DNA from: Caprella mutica
Taxonomy: Eukaryota > Arthropoda > Malacostraca > Amphipoda > Caprellidae
Reading direction: 5' to 3'
Assembly (NCBI GenBank): GCA_947561585.1
Contig: CANNZV010000428.1
Coordinates: 124,001-188,000, forward strand
Length of the DNA: 64,000 bases
Part shown: positions 43,718-56,140 of the stretch, in pieces
Numbering within the stretch: position 1 is the stretch's first letter
How the letters are laid out: the number at the start of each line of letters is the position of its first letter
The notes under the pieces: generated by a model
The model's database searches: none
Told to the model about the DNA's origin: nothing
What the model saw: the letters and a program-made list of their open reading frames with translations, nothing else
Program-made: the position numbers and the translations under genes

Positions 43718-44025
43718 TTTGTTTATTTATTGCAGTCACTAAAAATGTTTGTTTCATTTATTGCAGTCACTAAAATGTTTGTTTTATTCATTGCAGTCAC
43801 TATAAATGTTTGTTTCATTTATTGCAGTCACAAAAATGTTTGTTTCATTTATAGCAGTCACTAAAAATGTTTGTTTCATATATTGCAGTCACTAAAAAGG
43901 TTTGTTTTATTTATTGCAGTCATTAAAAATGTTTGTTTCATTTATTGCAGTCACTAAATATGTTTATTTCATTTATTGCAGTCACTAAATATGTTTGTGT
44001 CATTTATTGCAGTCAATAAAAATAT
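43718..44025. repeat. 31-bp minisatellite (10 copies)
   Basis: The unit is TTTGTTTCATTTATTGCAGTC plus ACTAAAAATG. Each copy contains TTTATTGCAG, which looks like a splice acceptor. The interval 44030-45570 has no gene I can support. Confidence 0.95.
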
Positions 44026-45576
44026 ATTGTGTAGCCAGTCTTGTCATCAATTAATAAAAAAAATTCCTTTTTCCTGTATTTATTTTATAAAATGAGGAAA
44101 AATCCTTCATCAAAATCAAAATATTGTTTATACAGTATATACAATAATATATGATGCCACATTAGCGGCTAAAGTCCTACATCTGAACTCAACTCTGAGA
44201 GCTTGTGGTGTACTTTTCATTATCTACCTAAATATTCCTCCATGGTATGAACATAATTACTATCACTCTTTGAGCTTTGCAACAGATCACATTTGTATTA
44301 TGGGGGAAAGAATAAACGAGGTCACTTTGAATTTTATTAGCAAAAACCGTGGACATTTCAGTCAATATTTTGAGATTTGACACCGTTGCATAACATAAGC
44401 ACCTCCCACACGTAGTAAGAAAAAAGATGCCAATTAGTGAATAGTAAATGACTATATAGATACCAATTAGTGAATTTGTTGAATATTTTTGAAGGTGGAG
44501 AAAATTATATTTTGTCGTATTAATATAAACGTAATATCATATGCCTTTAATGAAATCTATATTTATTTTAACTATTCCGATGAGCTATGTATATTTTTCT
44601 TATTTTTCGATTAAGTGTAGCTGAGAAACAGTGAATTCAAGATACGCTAATTGAGTGGTTACCTAAAACTACTAACGGGCAGCGACCGATTTCATTGTAT
44701 AGCAAATTTTGATGGAAAGAATAGAATCTATGACTTAATTGATTTTTATCTTCAAAATATATTTCCACTCATAATTTTCTATAAGTAAAAAATTAAAACC
44801 TTATAACTATATTGCGTTTGGCATAACACGAAAAATATTTAGCTTCCTTAGATTTAATATCTATCAGCTTTTATGACACTAATCCGCCATTCAATATAAA
44901 CAGTCAGACAAATTAAAACTACATTTGTAAATGTTTTTCAACTTCTAAATTGAATACACAGTCGTACCTATGATCATCGTAGAGGAAATATTAATAAAGG
45001 GAGTCATTGCTGCTCCCGCTTTATAGGAGGTAGAAAGGGTTGTTTTAATATCTTCATAAATTAATTATTATGGATACTCCAAAAATTATTTAAGGTAATT
45101 TATATATACAGCTATTCTTCACAATATTAAAAAAGAAAAAAATAACAAATATATCTTATTCAAAGTATTTAATATATTTTCTTTGCTTAATCAACTTCGC
45201 TAAGAATCTCTAATTCACTGTTTGTGAATTGATACTCATTCATTTTCTAGTCCAGTCATATAATTCCAACGCAAAACATTAGTTATTATCTGAATCATAG
45301 ATTCTGAATTCTACTCTGACTCAAATAGATGAAGTGGAAAAAGAGATACAAGGGACTTCGAAGAAGAAGTCAGATAGAAAAATAGTTAATGTATAGCCTA
45401 GATGATTACATACATTACTTTTCAATTGAACATTTTAATCCTACAGTACAGAGCCAAAAAAAATTGAAGGTTACGTTTTCCAAAATAATATATAAACATG
45501 ATATAAGAATAAATGGAATTTCTACATCCAGGAACCTAAAGAAGCTCTTTGTGTTTCTCATCCGTCCGACTACAGT

Positions 45577-45665
45577 CTACTCTGAACTACAGTCTACTCT
45601 GAACTACAGTCTACTCTGAACTACAGTCTACTTTGAACTACAGTCTACTCTGAACTACAGAGCCG
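45577..45665. repeat. 17-bp minisatellite
   Basis: The unit TCTGAACTACAGTCTAC is repeated about five to six times. It shares the TCTGAACTA core with arrays at 46178 and 50386. Confidence 0.9.
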
Positions 45666-46177
45666 AGTAGTTCAGCTCTGAGTCACCCCTGTTAAGTTTT
45701 CTTCAAGGAAGTTTTCTATTATGGTATTGCGTTCTTTGTTAGTTAGTTAGTTTGTCACGCACACTGATTTCGTCAAGTTGTAATACATTTGAGAGTTGTT
45801 ATTTCTTCGTTTCATTAATCCCCATATGTTCATAATATTATTGTACCAAATCATGTCTAATAACTTAAAAAATTCCCTGAGACTATTTATTATAGAAAAC
45901 GCTAATTTTGAACCAAAGGAAAAATAATTCGATTTATTAATGTTTATTTATTAATATTTATGTTTATTAAATCTTATTTACCATTTTTATGATTGCTTAA
46001 TATTACCTAAATAAATAAAAAGAAACTATGATAATTGATACTTTCAAAATGAATTTGCTATATGAGTGACAAAAATTGAATACACAATACCATCCTCTAT
46101 GACGTCACGAGGGGGGGCTGCGCAGAAGATACTCAATTTCGTCTCTTTTGCGAGCGTACCTTATAGAGTAGTTATAT

Positions 46178-46365
46178 CATGGGTATGCCCATCTGAACTA
46201 CGGTATGTCCATCTGAACTACGGTATGCCCATCTGAACTACAGTATGCCCATCTGAACTACGATATGCCCATCTGAACTACGGTATGCCCATTTGAACTA
46301 CGGTATGCCCATCTGAACTACGGTATACCCATCTGAACTACGGTATACCCATCTGAACTACAAGT
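46178..46365. repeat. 20-bp minisatellite (9 copies)
   Basis: The unit GGTATGCCCATCTGAACTAC varies at one or two positions. It abuts the 5' side of a ~300-bp segment (46370-46680) that recurs inverted at 50035-50345. Confidence 0.95.
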
Positions 46366-46369
46366 ACCA

Positions 46370-46680
46370 TGAATCTTCATGGTACTGAGATTTTATAAGC
46401 TATATGATATTACGTATTTCTTTATGCTCTTTACCTTATGAATGATTCTAATTTACTGTCGTGATTTTACAGACCTTTTTTGGTAATAAATAGAAGTTTT
46501 AATCATTTCTCGTTTTATGTTGATATTGCTGATACGAAGTAATAATTAGAATTGTATAATGTATTGGTAACCATATTTGTTTTTGTTGATTGAATAAGTG
46601 CATTAAAAGGGTAATATGTATTGTCTATTGATAACTTATTTGTATCTGTAACTTTAATAAAATCAGAGCTTAACAAAGTT
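46370..46680 (+). repeat. Dispersed repeat, copy A
   Basis: GATTTTATAAGC to TAATAAAATCAGAGC is similar to the inverse complement of 50035-50345, with landmarks such as ACGTATTTCTTTATGCT, GTCGTGATTTTACAGACC and CATTTCTCGTTTTATGTTGA. It is non-coding. Together with its adjacent minisatellite it seems to be one repeat family. Confidence 0.85.
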
Positions 46681-46879
46681 CATCTCCTTTAGTGAAAGGG
46701 TTAATAATTTATTTTGGGTTTAAATATTACTTATTTAGAATAATCCATATCTCTTTTATTGTTTATATTGAAATTCTGTTTATAAAAAATACAAAAATAT
46801 AAGCCTAATACAATGTTTAAAATATGAAACAGTCTGATTCTTTAAAAGTCTATCACTGACTTATAGAATCTGAAAGTAT

Positions 46880-47115
46880 AAAATCTACTTAAATTTGTAA
46901 ACCTATTTTAAAAACACAAACACTATCTAATAGTATAAAACCTATGTAAAATCATAAACCTACTTTAAAACATAAAACCTATCTAATAGTATAAAACATA
47001 CATTTAGTCATAAGCCTACTTTAAAACATAAAACCTATCTCAAATATAAAACCTACTTAAAGTCATAACCTACTTTAAAATATAAGACCTATCTCAAATA
47101 TAAAACCTACCTAAG
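46880..47115. repeat. Degenerate AT-rich tandem repeat
   Basis: TATAAAACCTA-CTTAAAGTCATAA-type units repeat irregularly (period about 35-40). They lie just downstream (minus strand) of the LINE fragment and may be its 3' untranslated tail. Confidence 0.7.
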
Positions 47116-47175
47116 TAACCGGTCTGAATATGTCAAAGTAAAATAAGTGGATAAAAAGTATTTAAAATCCTATCA

Positions 47176-47990
47176 TTAATAACTAGGGTCATAAAGATTT
47201 AAACAATATTTTCGATAGTCCTTTTTAAAACTGAAATTGGACATGGGGTTACATAAAATGTCAGGTATATTGTTAAAAGCTTCAATAGATCTAAAAATAG
47301 TAAAATTTCTCTCAACTTCTAATCTAATTCTGGGTAAAATTAACCTGAAACTTCTAGTTTGGTGGTCATGAGCAGGGATAAAATCGTTAAAATATTTATT
47401 TAAAATCGAAGGGTCTTCATATAATGCTCTCCTTAAAAACGACAATAGAAAATAATTACAGACGTCTTCAAATTTTAAAATACTTAGTTTAAAATACATA
47501 TCATTTGTGGACATTAAAGGTACATTATTTCTACTTCTCTTTACGTTCAAAATTATTCTTAAAATATCGTTTATTAAAACTTCCAAAGGGTGCAAGTGGG
47601 CGTTAAAAGTTTTTCCATAAAAAATAATTATTGACTAAAAACTGAGTAAGCTAGAGGTAGAGCTTAATGTTTAAAATAATGTTTGGCTTAAAAGTAAAGT
47701 ATCTCGATTAAAATAATGTTTGGCTTAATAAATCATACCCCTAACTTGAATGAGTTTTTTGCATGTTTGGTTTATGTGGGGTTTAAAAGTTAGTTTGTTG
47801 TCGATTAAAAGGCCTAAGTATTTAAAATCATCTACAAATTCTATTCTGTCATCATTAAAATTTATCCCAGGGTATTGACTATGGGACCTAGCGTTAAAAA
47901 TCATTAGTTTAGTTTTATTTACATTTTGAGTCAGCTAGTTAACCACTTTGAGAGCTCGTCAATCAAGGATTGCACCCTATCTTTACAGGA
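47176..47990 (-). pseudogene. LINE reverse transcriptase, C-terminal fragment
   Basis: On the minus strand, FVDDFKYLGLLIDNKLTFKPHI (47770-47850) is the conserved segment after the RT catalytic site of non-LTR elements. The 139-codon frame at 47176-47595 carries the typical tail (HPLEVLINDILRIILN, HDHQTRSFRL, RNFTIFRSIEAFNNIPDI, FKKDYRKY). Frames are broken between them. The catalytic YADD is not present, so it is 5'-truncated, as LINE copies usually are. Jockey- or CR1-like is likely but not certain. Confidence 0.75.
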
Positions 47991-48234
47991 AAATATTAAT
48001 TGCCAGTTCTAATATTATTTTGATTAGTTTAAACTATAAAATTTTAATTTTTTGCTATAATAGCTTTAAAAGAGCTTCAAGAGACGAGAGTAAGAAGACT
48101 TCGGTATCTATTTCATCAAGAGTGAAATAATTTTCTGCTTGTTCGCTTTCATGCAACTGCTGTTTTTTTCTGTTGTTGGTTATCTTAGAACTGGATTGTT
48201 AGTCTGTTTGATTGTTTGTTTTTGTATGCGCTCA

Positions 48235-49030
48235 TGGAACTGCTTATTTGTTTGCTATCATGCAAACGTAAATTTTTGTTTGCGTGGTTTCCGTCTATCA
48301 TGCAACCGTAATTTTTTTGTTTGTTATCATGCAACTGTAATTTTTTGTTAGCTATCATGCAACCGTAATTTTTCTGTTTGTTATCATGCAACCGTATTTT
48401 TTTTGTTATCATGCAACCGTAATTTTTTTGTTTGTTATCATGCAACCGTATTTTTTTTGTTATCATGCAACCGTAATTTTTTTGTTTGTTATCATGCAAC
48501 CGTATTTTTTTTGTTTGCTATCATGCAACCGTATTTTTTTTTGTTTTGATGCAACCGTAATTTTTTTGTTTGTTATCATGCAACCGTAATTTTTTTGTTT
48601 GTTATCATGCAACCGTATTTTTTTTTGTTTTGATGCAACCGTAATTTTTTGTTTGCTATCATGCAACCGTAATTTTTTTGTTTGCTATCATGCAACCGTA
48701 ATTTTTTGTTTGCTATCATGCAACCGTATTTTTTTGTTGGCTATCATGCAACCGTAATTTTTTTGTTTGGTATCATACAACCGTAATTTTTTGTTTGCTA
48801 TCATGCAACCGTATTTTTTTGTTTGTTATCATGCAACCGTAATTTTTTTGTTTGTTATCATGCAACCGTATTTTATTGTTTGCTATCATGCAACCGTATT
48901 TTTTTGTTTGCTATCTTTGAACTTATTTATGTGCTTTCATGCAACCGTAACTTTTTGTTTGCCATCATGCAACCGATTTTTTTTTTTTTTTGCTATCTTG
49001 GAACTGATTTTGGTGCTTTCATGCAACCGT
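48235..49030. repeat. 28-30-bp minisatellite (about 27 copies)
   Basis: The unit is TATCATGCAACCGTAATTTTTTTG plus TTTG. Copies vary mainly in T-run length. Open frames on both strands (for example 48185-48499 and 48767-49054) come from the repeat. It ends about 50 bp before the candidate exon at 49084, so it would sit in its intron. Confidence 0.95.
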
Positions 49031-49083
49031 TTAATTTTGAATTTTATTTTCTAGCTATTATGCATCTGTTTTAAGGCTTGCAG

Positions 49084-49386
49084 GAGTCCATAATCTGAAA
49101 ACTGATAGAGAAACTCACCGACGGAAGGAATCTGTTAAAAAACTGGGAAAAGATTCTGCAAGAGCTGTAACTAAAGCTGCATCAAAATTTCATCAGACTA
49201 AAGAGCCGACGAAAGAAGATTCTGATCAAAATGACGAAGAGTCCGATACAGCTTCATTGAAGAAAGGGGTAAAACAACTCAATCGAAATATTGAAATGCT
49301 AACGGATCTCGTAATGAGCAAGTTTCAACAAAGCAACAATGCCCCTGTCGAGAACCTAGCTGATACAGGAGAGGAACAAATTGCTG
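49084..49386 (+). CDS. Candidate internal exon of an unrecognised gene
   Basis: A 303-bp stretch is open in one frame (two bases, 100 codons, one base) between an acceptor (AAGGCTTGCAG) and a consensus donor (GCTG/GTGAGT). The peptide is charged and probably coiled-coil: KKLGKDSARAVTKAASKF, an acidic middle (SDQNDEESD), then KKGVKQLNRNIEMLTDLVM. It is neither repeat-derived nor like the surrounding elements, so it may be one of the few host exons here. No family recognised; other exons were not found, and a retroelement gag origin cannot be excluded. Confidence 0.55.
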
Positions 49387-50034
49387 GTGAGTTCTTAATT
49401 CTATCATGACCATCTAATAACACAGTTTCTTTTTCTACACACAGAACAAATTTTCTTCCCTACAAAGCGAAAAACCTAATAAAATATGCACATATGAATT
49501 TTTTTCATAAGCAGAAAGAATGATTAAATATTCCAAATAAATATAATTTCACTTTACAATAAAGAAGAATTCAGGTTTACCTGAAAACATTTATGCGAAA
49601 TTTCTCCTTGGATTGAATCTTTTTTCTCTTTGGACAGAATCTTTTTTTCTTTGGAAGGATTCTTTTTTTTTTGGAATGAATATATTTTTCCTTGGATTGA
49701 ATTTTTTTTCCATTGAATCCGATAACATAATACTACGTTCAAATCTTATAATTGTTTGCAGGAATTCTAAAAAAATAATTTATATTTATTTCTTTCATTT
49801 ACCTGTGTACCTATATTCTTTTTAGTTTTGTGGTAAGCGAAAATTAAGAGCAGAATAATTTCTCTCTGGTAGAAGTTAGGCTACAGAATGAATTGCTTGA
49901 AAATAAGAAAAACCTAAGAAATAATTTCTGTAGTTATTTGAACACAATCTTACAATTGGTTAGACTCATTAACCTGCTAATATATTTATTTATTAGGAGC
50001 AGTTCTCAATAAAAGGATATAAATACAATAACTT

Positions 50035-50345
50035 CAAATGATAAATATATTTTATTAAAGTTACAGATAGAAATAATTTATCAATAAACAATACATATTG
50101 CGCATATAATGTAATTTTTTCAATCAACAAAAAGTAATAGGGATAACTATTCATTATACAATACTAATTTTACGTAGTATCGACAATATCAACATAAAAC
50201 GAGAAATGATTAAAACGTATATTTAGTACCAAAAAAGGTCTGTAAAATCACGACAGTACATCAGAATCATTCATTTAGTAAATAGCATAAAGAAGTATTT
50301 AATATCCTATAGCTTATAAAATCTCTCTCTGTACCATGCAGATTA
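50035..50345 (-). repeat. Dispersed repeat, copy B (inverted)
   Basis: This is the inverse complement of 46370-46680 with many small differences. It is followed by a minisatellite on the same relative side as copy A. No gene was found in 49400-50030. Confidence 0.85.
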
Positions 50346-50385
50346 AAAGTACCCTTATAGTTCAGATGTTTATATACCGTTGTAC

Positions 50386-50640
50386 AGAGAGAGTACCATA
50401 GTTCAGAGTGCCATAGTTCAGAGTGCCATAGTTCAGAGTGCCATAGTTCAGAGTGCCATAGTTCAGAGTGCCATAGTTCAGAGTGCCATAGTTCAGAGTG
50501 CCATAGTTCAGAGTGCCATAGTTCAGAGTGCCATAGTTCAGAGTGCCATAGTTCAGAGTACCGTAGTTCAGAGTACCGTAGTTCAGAGTACCGTAGTTTA
50601 GAGTACCGTAGTTCAGAGTACCGTAGATCAAAGTAAGGTA
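50386..50640. repeat. 15-bp minisatellite (about 16-17 copies)
   Basis: GTGCCATAGTTCAGA units give way to GTACCGTAGTTCAGA at the right. The inverse complement carries TCTGAACTA, as in the other two arrays. Its repetitive open frames are not genes. The interval 50650-52100 contains no supported gene. Confidence 0.97.
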
Positions 50641-52107
50641 GATCAAATTAATTTATTGGTAAAATCTTCCATTCACAGATCTAATTAGCTAGGTAGCAAT
50701 AGTTACCCAAAAAATAAGAAATATTAAAATCTACAACACACAACAAATTAGTTAATCACTCTATTAATATTACGTTCATTAATTAGTGTATTTCAATTAT
50801 TTATCTCTTAGTTATCCCTTTGAAAGTCCCATTTGAATACACGTATTAGCAAAAGTTCACGAAAAAACTAATCTAACAGATCTTAATAGAGAAAAACTAC
50901 GCACTTTACAAAATATCACAAAACTAGCCATGAAAGTGTTTCTGAATCTAAAACAGAAAATTAAATTCTCACATCTTACATCACCTGTTGAGAACTTTAA
51001 CTGCAAGATTAAAAAAAATTCAAATGAAACACACATTTACCTATTAGTATCTGGCTATTTCAATTCCGTATTAAAAATACTTATTGCTCATTATTTAAAG
51101 CAAAATAGGCAACGGAGTTAATTTTGAAAGATACGTTAATTTTGTAATTAATAAAGATCCAGTATCGATGAGTGCAAATTTTATGTGTGTTCATACGAAA
51201 TGGTTTTTGCTTAGGTTACCATACTATAATATATTAAAGACCTGGATATTTCAGGTTTATTTGAAAAAATCGTAACTATTTATTTAACAAAATTAATCTT
51301 AAAATATGCGCAAATTTCAACTTAAAATAAACATTAAATCTCAGGAAGCTCATTTGCATTATTGATAAGAAGAAACAAAATTTATTTTAATCAGAGAACA
51401 ATTTGTGTAGATGCTATATTTTTCTTAGAAAAAAGCCGCATAGCAATGAATCGAATATTACTTTCTGGTAAAGAAATATGCTAAAAATACTTCCAAAGGA
51501 AGTAGATCTCCTTTAATCAAAGCCAATTGGAAGTAATTTTACGAAGGAAATATGCCGAAGTCTACTGTTTTTCTTAAAAATATGTTTTTTTTCTCTGTGT
51601 GGCAACTGACTACTATATCTCAGTTATTTATTATCACAATACTGATGCCTACCTAACTTATCGATGTTATCGTCAGGTCCCTTTAGTTATCGATAATAAT
51701 TAATCACATGAGATCAATTCATCACCGAACTAACACGGTAACCCTTGAAATTGTTTAGAATAGACTTTAATGAGAATTGATTGAGTACAGGAGAGGCGTA
51801 CACAACTTTGGTGAGTAGAGTCCTCAATCTATTGTTTGTTGTTTTTGGTTCAGAGAACAGAATTCTGTGAACGTCTTAGCAGATTTAGTCTTTGGAGACC
51901 ATCGTATATAATGTGAGGTGATCTGATATGGGATGTAGGAACTGAAGACACTTGTAGTTTTTAATGAGTGAATATTTCCTATAGAAAGTTGTTGTCAAGT
52001 CATTAGTTTCAATATTGATTGTGCAACTTCTGGCATACATGTAATGGCATACATCTTCTTGCGTACCAAAATTATTTTGAACACCCGAGTTTCTTAAAAT
52101 GGCAACA

Positions 52108-52262
52108 GAAGCACCTGAAGAGTGAATACCAAGTGAGTGGAAATGAATGCACCTGAATAGTGAATACCAAGTGAGTGGAAATGAATGCACCTGAATAGTG
52201 AATACCAAGTGAGTGGAACTGAATGCACCTGAAGAGTGAATATCAAGGGAATGGAAATGAAT
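52108..52262. repeat. 38-bp tandem repeat (4 copies)
   Basis: The unit GCACCTGAATAGTGAATACC then AAGTGAGTGGAAATGAAT is repeated four times. A minus-strand open frame spans it but has no recognised domain. Confidence 0.95.
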
Positions 52263-52682
52263 GATAAGGCATTAAATATTATTGAAAGTATACTGTAAGC
52301 CTACAATTTATAACAAGGTTCAAAATCAATTACACTACACATAGTTATTAGAAAGTATAACGAATAGATGTTTTATTCAAGTATGATACTAAAATTGCTG
52401 AATTCATTGAATTTTCAATGAATGGAATATAACGATCCCTCCGATTGCAAACCTCGTGATCAAATTTGTCGATGATTTCTATTGATTACTTTCATACGAT
52501 TAATAACCGTATTGGCGATAACTTTTATTAATTTACAAATTATTACAGTTTGAAATGCAATAGATCATCTTGTACTTTTTGTTACTTTATTCATGCAGAA
52601 ATTCAAGCAGTTTCACCCACTGTAAGAAGTTACAAAATGAATAGTAGTTCATTGTACTAGATAAATGTAACAATTCTCTATA

Positions 52683-54982
52683 GAGGGTGGCGCAAAAAAA
52701 AGAAAACGCATTTTCAAACTAGTTTATTTTACTAACTATCAAACGTAGAAATTTCTCAAATACACAGTTTTATTCGTTTACTTTTTTTGCATCTATCGTG
52801 ATAATCTGTTAAGAACTACGACAAAAATTAAACATCCAGCAGTGAATTAAAAATAGGTAAATAAAAAGGGCTTGCGCGAGGACGAAAAACACAAAAAGTT
52901 GAAAATTGGTAACCTATAATTTATTTCCATATGGAAGTAGTAAAAACAAATCCTACATTTTGCATTCAATTAACGGTTTGGTTATTGACTCTTTCATCCA
53001 TTGAAATACATCTTCATCACCAATCACGATATCTTCCATAAAATGTGCATTTCTTTGCAGAAACCATTTTGAAAATTTTTGACGGTGATACTTCAAATAG
53101 TGTTAAACAATTCGGTGAAATGTACATTCGGGTGGGCCAAAAAATAGGGGTTTCGGGCAAAATTCAGAATCTTGATAATAATAATAACAATAATAATCTT
53201 TATTGAAAAAAAAACACATCAAATTTACATAAAAACAACAAACATTCACTACATTATTATTCCAAGCCTATACGAAGTATTAGTTACAAAAGTAACTAAA
53301 CTTTTTAGGCACTATCTAATTAAAGCATTCGAATATAATATGAACAGTTATAATAAGTTGTTACGTTATAAAAGAAAATTGCATGCCAATTCCCAGGCCG
53401 TTTCTCAATATTTTTGAGTTGCCCCAAAACATTTGAAATTTTGTACAAAATGATATTTTCCCATTAATTTAGAAATTTTCGATTTTATTTTTTTCTGTGG
53501 AATAGGTAAAACTAGTTGACACGTTATGGAAAAACACAACTTGCAAAATTGCAGATTACTATTTGATACTTCAGAGTTGCCCCGAGCACTTTTTTTGTGA
53601 AATATATTATTATTAAAATATTTCTCTTAAAATTTGGCTTCTAGAGCAATCATGCTGTTATTGTGATAAGATAGAAGTGATTTAATTCTTAAAATAACTT
53701 TGTGAATTGTATTTATTTCATTTTATAAAAGCATTTATCAATATCTTCGTATTGCAAAAATTTCTAATTTACTCGGATTTCAGCAATTGGATAATAACCC
53801 ATGCAATTCGCTTAATCAACTTTTTTGAGTCACTAATTGTTCCAAATATAGAAATATTGGTTTATTAATCAATAATTAATGTTTATGCTCAATTTCTTGC
53901 ATATAAATTTCCTTATTATGTTCTTCATTGAGCACCAGACCTCCATAAGTGTGGAGCACTACACTGACTACAGTCTCCAGCGGTGCCTGAATTTGAACAA
54001 TTTGGAGGAGTGGGGGCAACTGTAAACATTGTCGTACCTGTCTGATTTTTGGCACAGACACCAAAATAAGCTATTGTCAAGCTATCTTCCTATTCTAAGT
54101 GATAATTAATAAGATTTCATGAGTTTTTTGCCAAAATGTAGTAAAAATCACCAAAAAATGTTACTTTTCTGATATTTGAATCGCTTGGGGGCAACTGTTA
54201 ATCATGTCAGAATTCACTCCAATTTCAGTACACGTTCCATTACTTGTCATATCAACTTAATCACTATTCCATAAGTATTTGCCGAAATGTGTTTTTTTTA
54301 AATGATGTCTAATCCTTACTTTCTGATTGATATTTTTGGGTTCCCAATAAACTATTCATGAAAAATATTAATGTTTTCATGTGTTCATTCTTTTCTCCTG
54401 CGACATGATCACTTTTGTTCAAATTTAAAGTGGTCTCTTCAGTTTTGAACTTATTAACATTTGTCAAAATGGTTTTATAGTTGGTGGAAATCTTTCCAGA
54501 AAGCATTGTTCAGATGAGTTTGAACCTGTGTAGAGCTTCGAGAGTTTGAATTTTTTTTTTACAACAAAAACTTTTAGTTCTTTTGAAAGTTGCATTTTGA
54601 GGGTTTCGAATAGGAGATACAAATTAACGGCGATATGATTTTATAAAGATATCAATCTAATCTCAAAAAACCAACTTTCAAATTGTTATTCTTTTATTTT
54701 CTCTCATTTGTTACAAGAATAGTAGAATTTATTGTTTTTACATCTAAATAAAATGAATTATACCTCTTTTTTTCGTATATTTCGTCCTCGCGCAAGCCCT
54801 TTTTATTTACCTTTTTTAATTAGCTGATGGATAATTAATTTTTGTCGTAACTCTTAATAGATTATCACGATAGATGCAGAAAAAGTAAAGGAATAAACTG
54901 TGTTTTTAGAAAATTTCTAGCTTCGATAGTTTGAAAAATAAACTAGTTTGAAAATAGGTTTCCTTTTTTTTGCGTCACCCTG
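52683..54982. mobile_element. 2.3-kb TIR element with ~205-bp inverted termini, TA target
   Basis: Ends GAGGGTGGCGCAAAAAAAAG (left) and the inverse of CAGGGTGACGCAAAAAAAAG (right) are flanked by TA (52681-52682, 54983-54984). The termini stay complementary for about 205 bp (52683-52887, 54778-54982). TA duplication and CAGGGTG ends suggest the Tc1/mariner superfamily. The interior contains a (TAA)n start near 53175 and two short minus-strand frames (53876-54064, 54309-54506) but no recognised transposase. Confidence 0.85.
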
Positions 54983-55457
54983 TATATTGTTAATATTACG
55001 GGAGCATTAAACCATTTAACTTATCTACGATAATAAAAAAATACTTGAATTCATAAGCTTTTTCAATATTGTGACTCCAATTTGAACAACTTGGAAAGAA
55101 CCAGAATGGAGATGGAATATTAATAAAATTTGGTCTGTCTCAAGTATTCAGCTAAAACTGATATTAATTGTTCAAACTACAATTTTAATTTACTTATCCT
55201 ACTTCTTCCAATCTTTATTAGTTATTCTCACTCTAAATCTATTACCAGCTCATTCTGCAGTGGACTGCATAGCCATAGAATTAGGTTGTCACTTTGATGC
55301 ATTGCCAGCCAATCTAATTAAATCAGCTTCAAATATTACGAGTTAATTAGTTTCTGAGGATATCTTCAATGGAGTCAGAGGGAGTAATGTACGATACGCA
55401 GCATAATTTTGTGAGTACAGAGACGCATTCTTAGCGGCTCTTCCCCATGTAATTGTT

Positions 55458-55759
55458 GTATTAAAATAGTCACACTTTGTCATTTGTTTATATTTTGAAT
55501 ATGTTGCATTTAGCTAATGTATTTTAACTACTCAGTAGAATTGTCTTATGATAACATTTCCTGGTTCTAGCTATGACTCATGTTGTATACCTAATTGTTT
55601 CTTGTTTATCATTATATAAAAGGATGTGTAAATCTCCCTAGAGTCAGTTGTCTGCAGTGCATCGCAGAGCGATCACCTATATTAATATTAATCACTTATA
55701 ATAAACTTAAACTTTTTAACTTGTAAAAACCACTGTTCATTTAACCTATGTTTTACCAA
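55458..55759 (+). repeat. Probable Copia-2 5' LTR (start uncertain)
   Basis: TATAAAAGG at 55616 and AATAAAC near 55700 fit an LTR promoter and poly(A) signal. A segment ending TTTTACCA is followed by GGTTAGGGCC, a decayed version of the initiator-Met site of Copia-1. No second LTR is available to fix the ends. Region 55000-55450 holds nothing recognised. Confidence 0.4.
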
Positions 55760-56140
55760 TGGTTAGGGCCGTTTTTACAAAGTGAGATAACCTATTAAAT
55801 AGAGAATAACTTAAATGGTTATTTATTATAGTGTAAAGATTAAAAATAGCATTGTTGATAATATACAGTGAATTTTCTTAAGTGATTATTTTTTTTTGCT
55901 ATGAAAACAGGATTTATTTAATATTGGATCAACATAGCATTTCAGCTCAAATTGTATTTTATTCTTCATGAAAGCAAGAATAATTTACAAAAATCTGCTA
56001 CAAATATATCAGTAATTAGATGTATGCTTAGCCAACTTGTGTATATAATTCCAAGAGGTTACAGCAAAGTGGTAACTTGTTTTTAGTTATATTGAAGTAT
56101 AAATCTCTGTTATAAATTAAGTGTCAATTGTTTTCATATC

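Noticed and set aside
48185..49074. Open frames on both strands rich in CNR/YHA or HDNKQK motifs
   Set aside because: They only translate the minisatellite unit; no unique protein sequence.
42740..50640. Regularly spaced repeats that might suggest a CRISPR array
   Set aside because: They are head-to-tail minisatellites without unique spacers, in an animal genome and without cas genes.
50362..50646. Repetitive GTLNY / QSAIV open frames
   Set aside because: Products of a 15-bp repeat, whose length is a multiple of three so every frame stays open.
51885..52208. 107-codon minus-strand ORF
   Set aside because: Half of it translates the 38-bp tandem repeat; the rest has no recognised domain.
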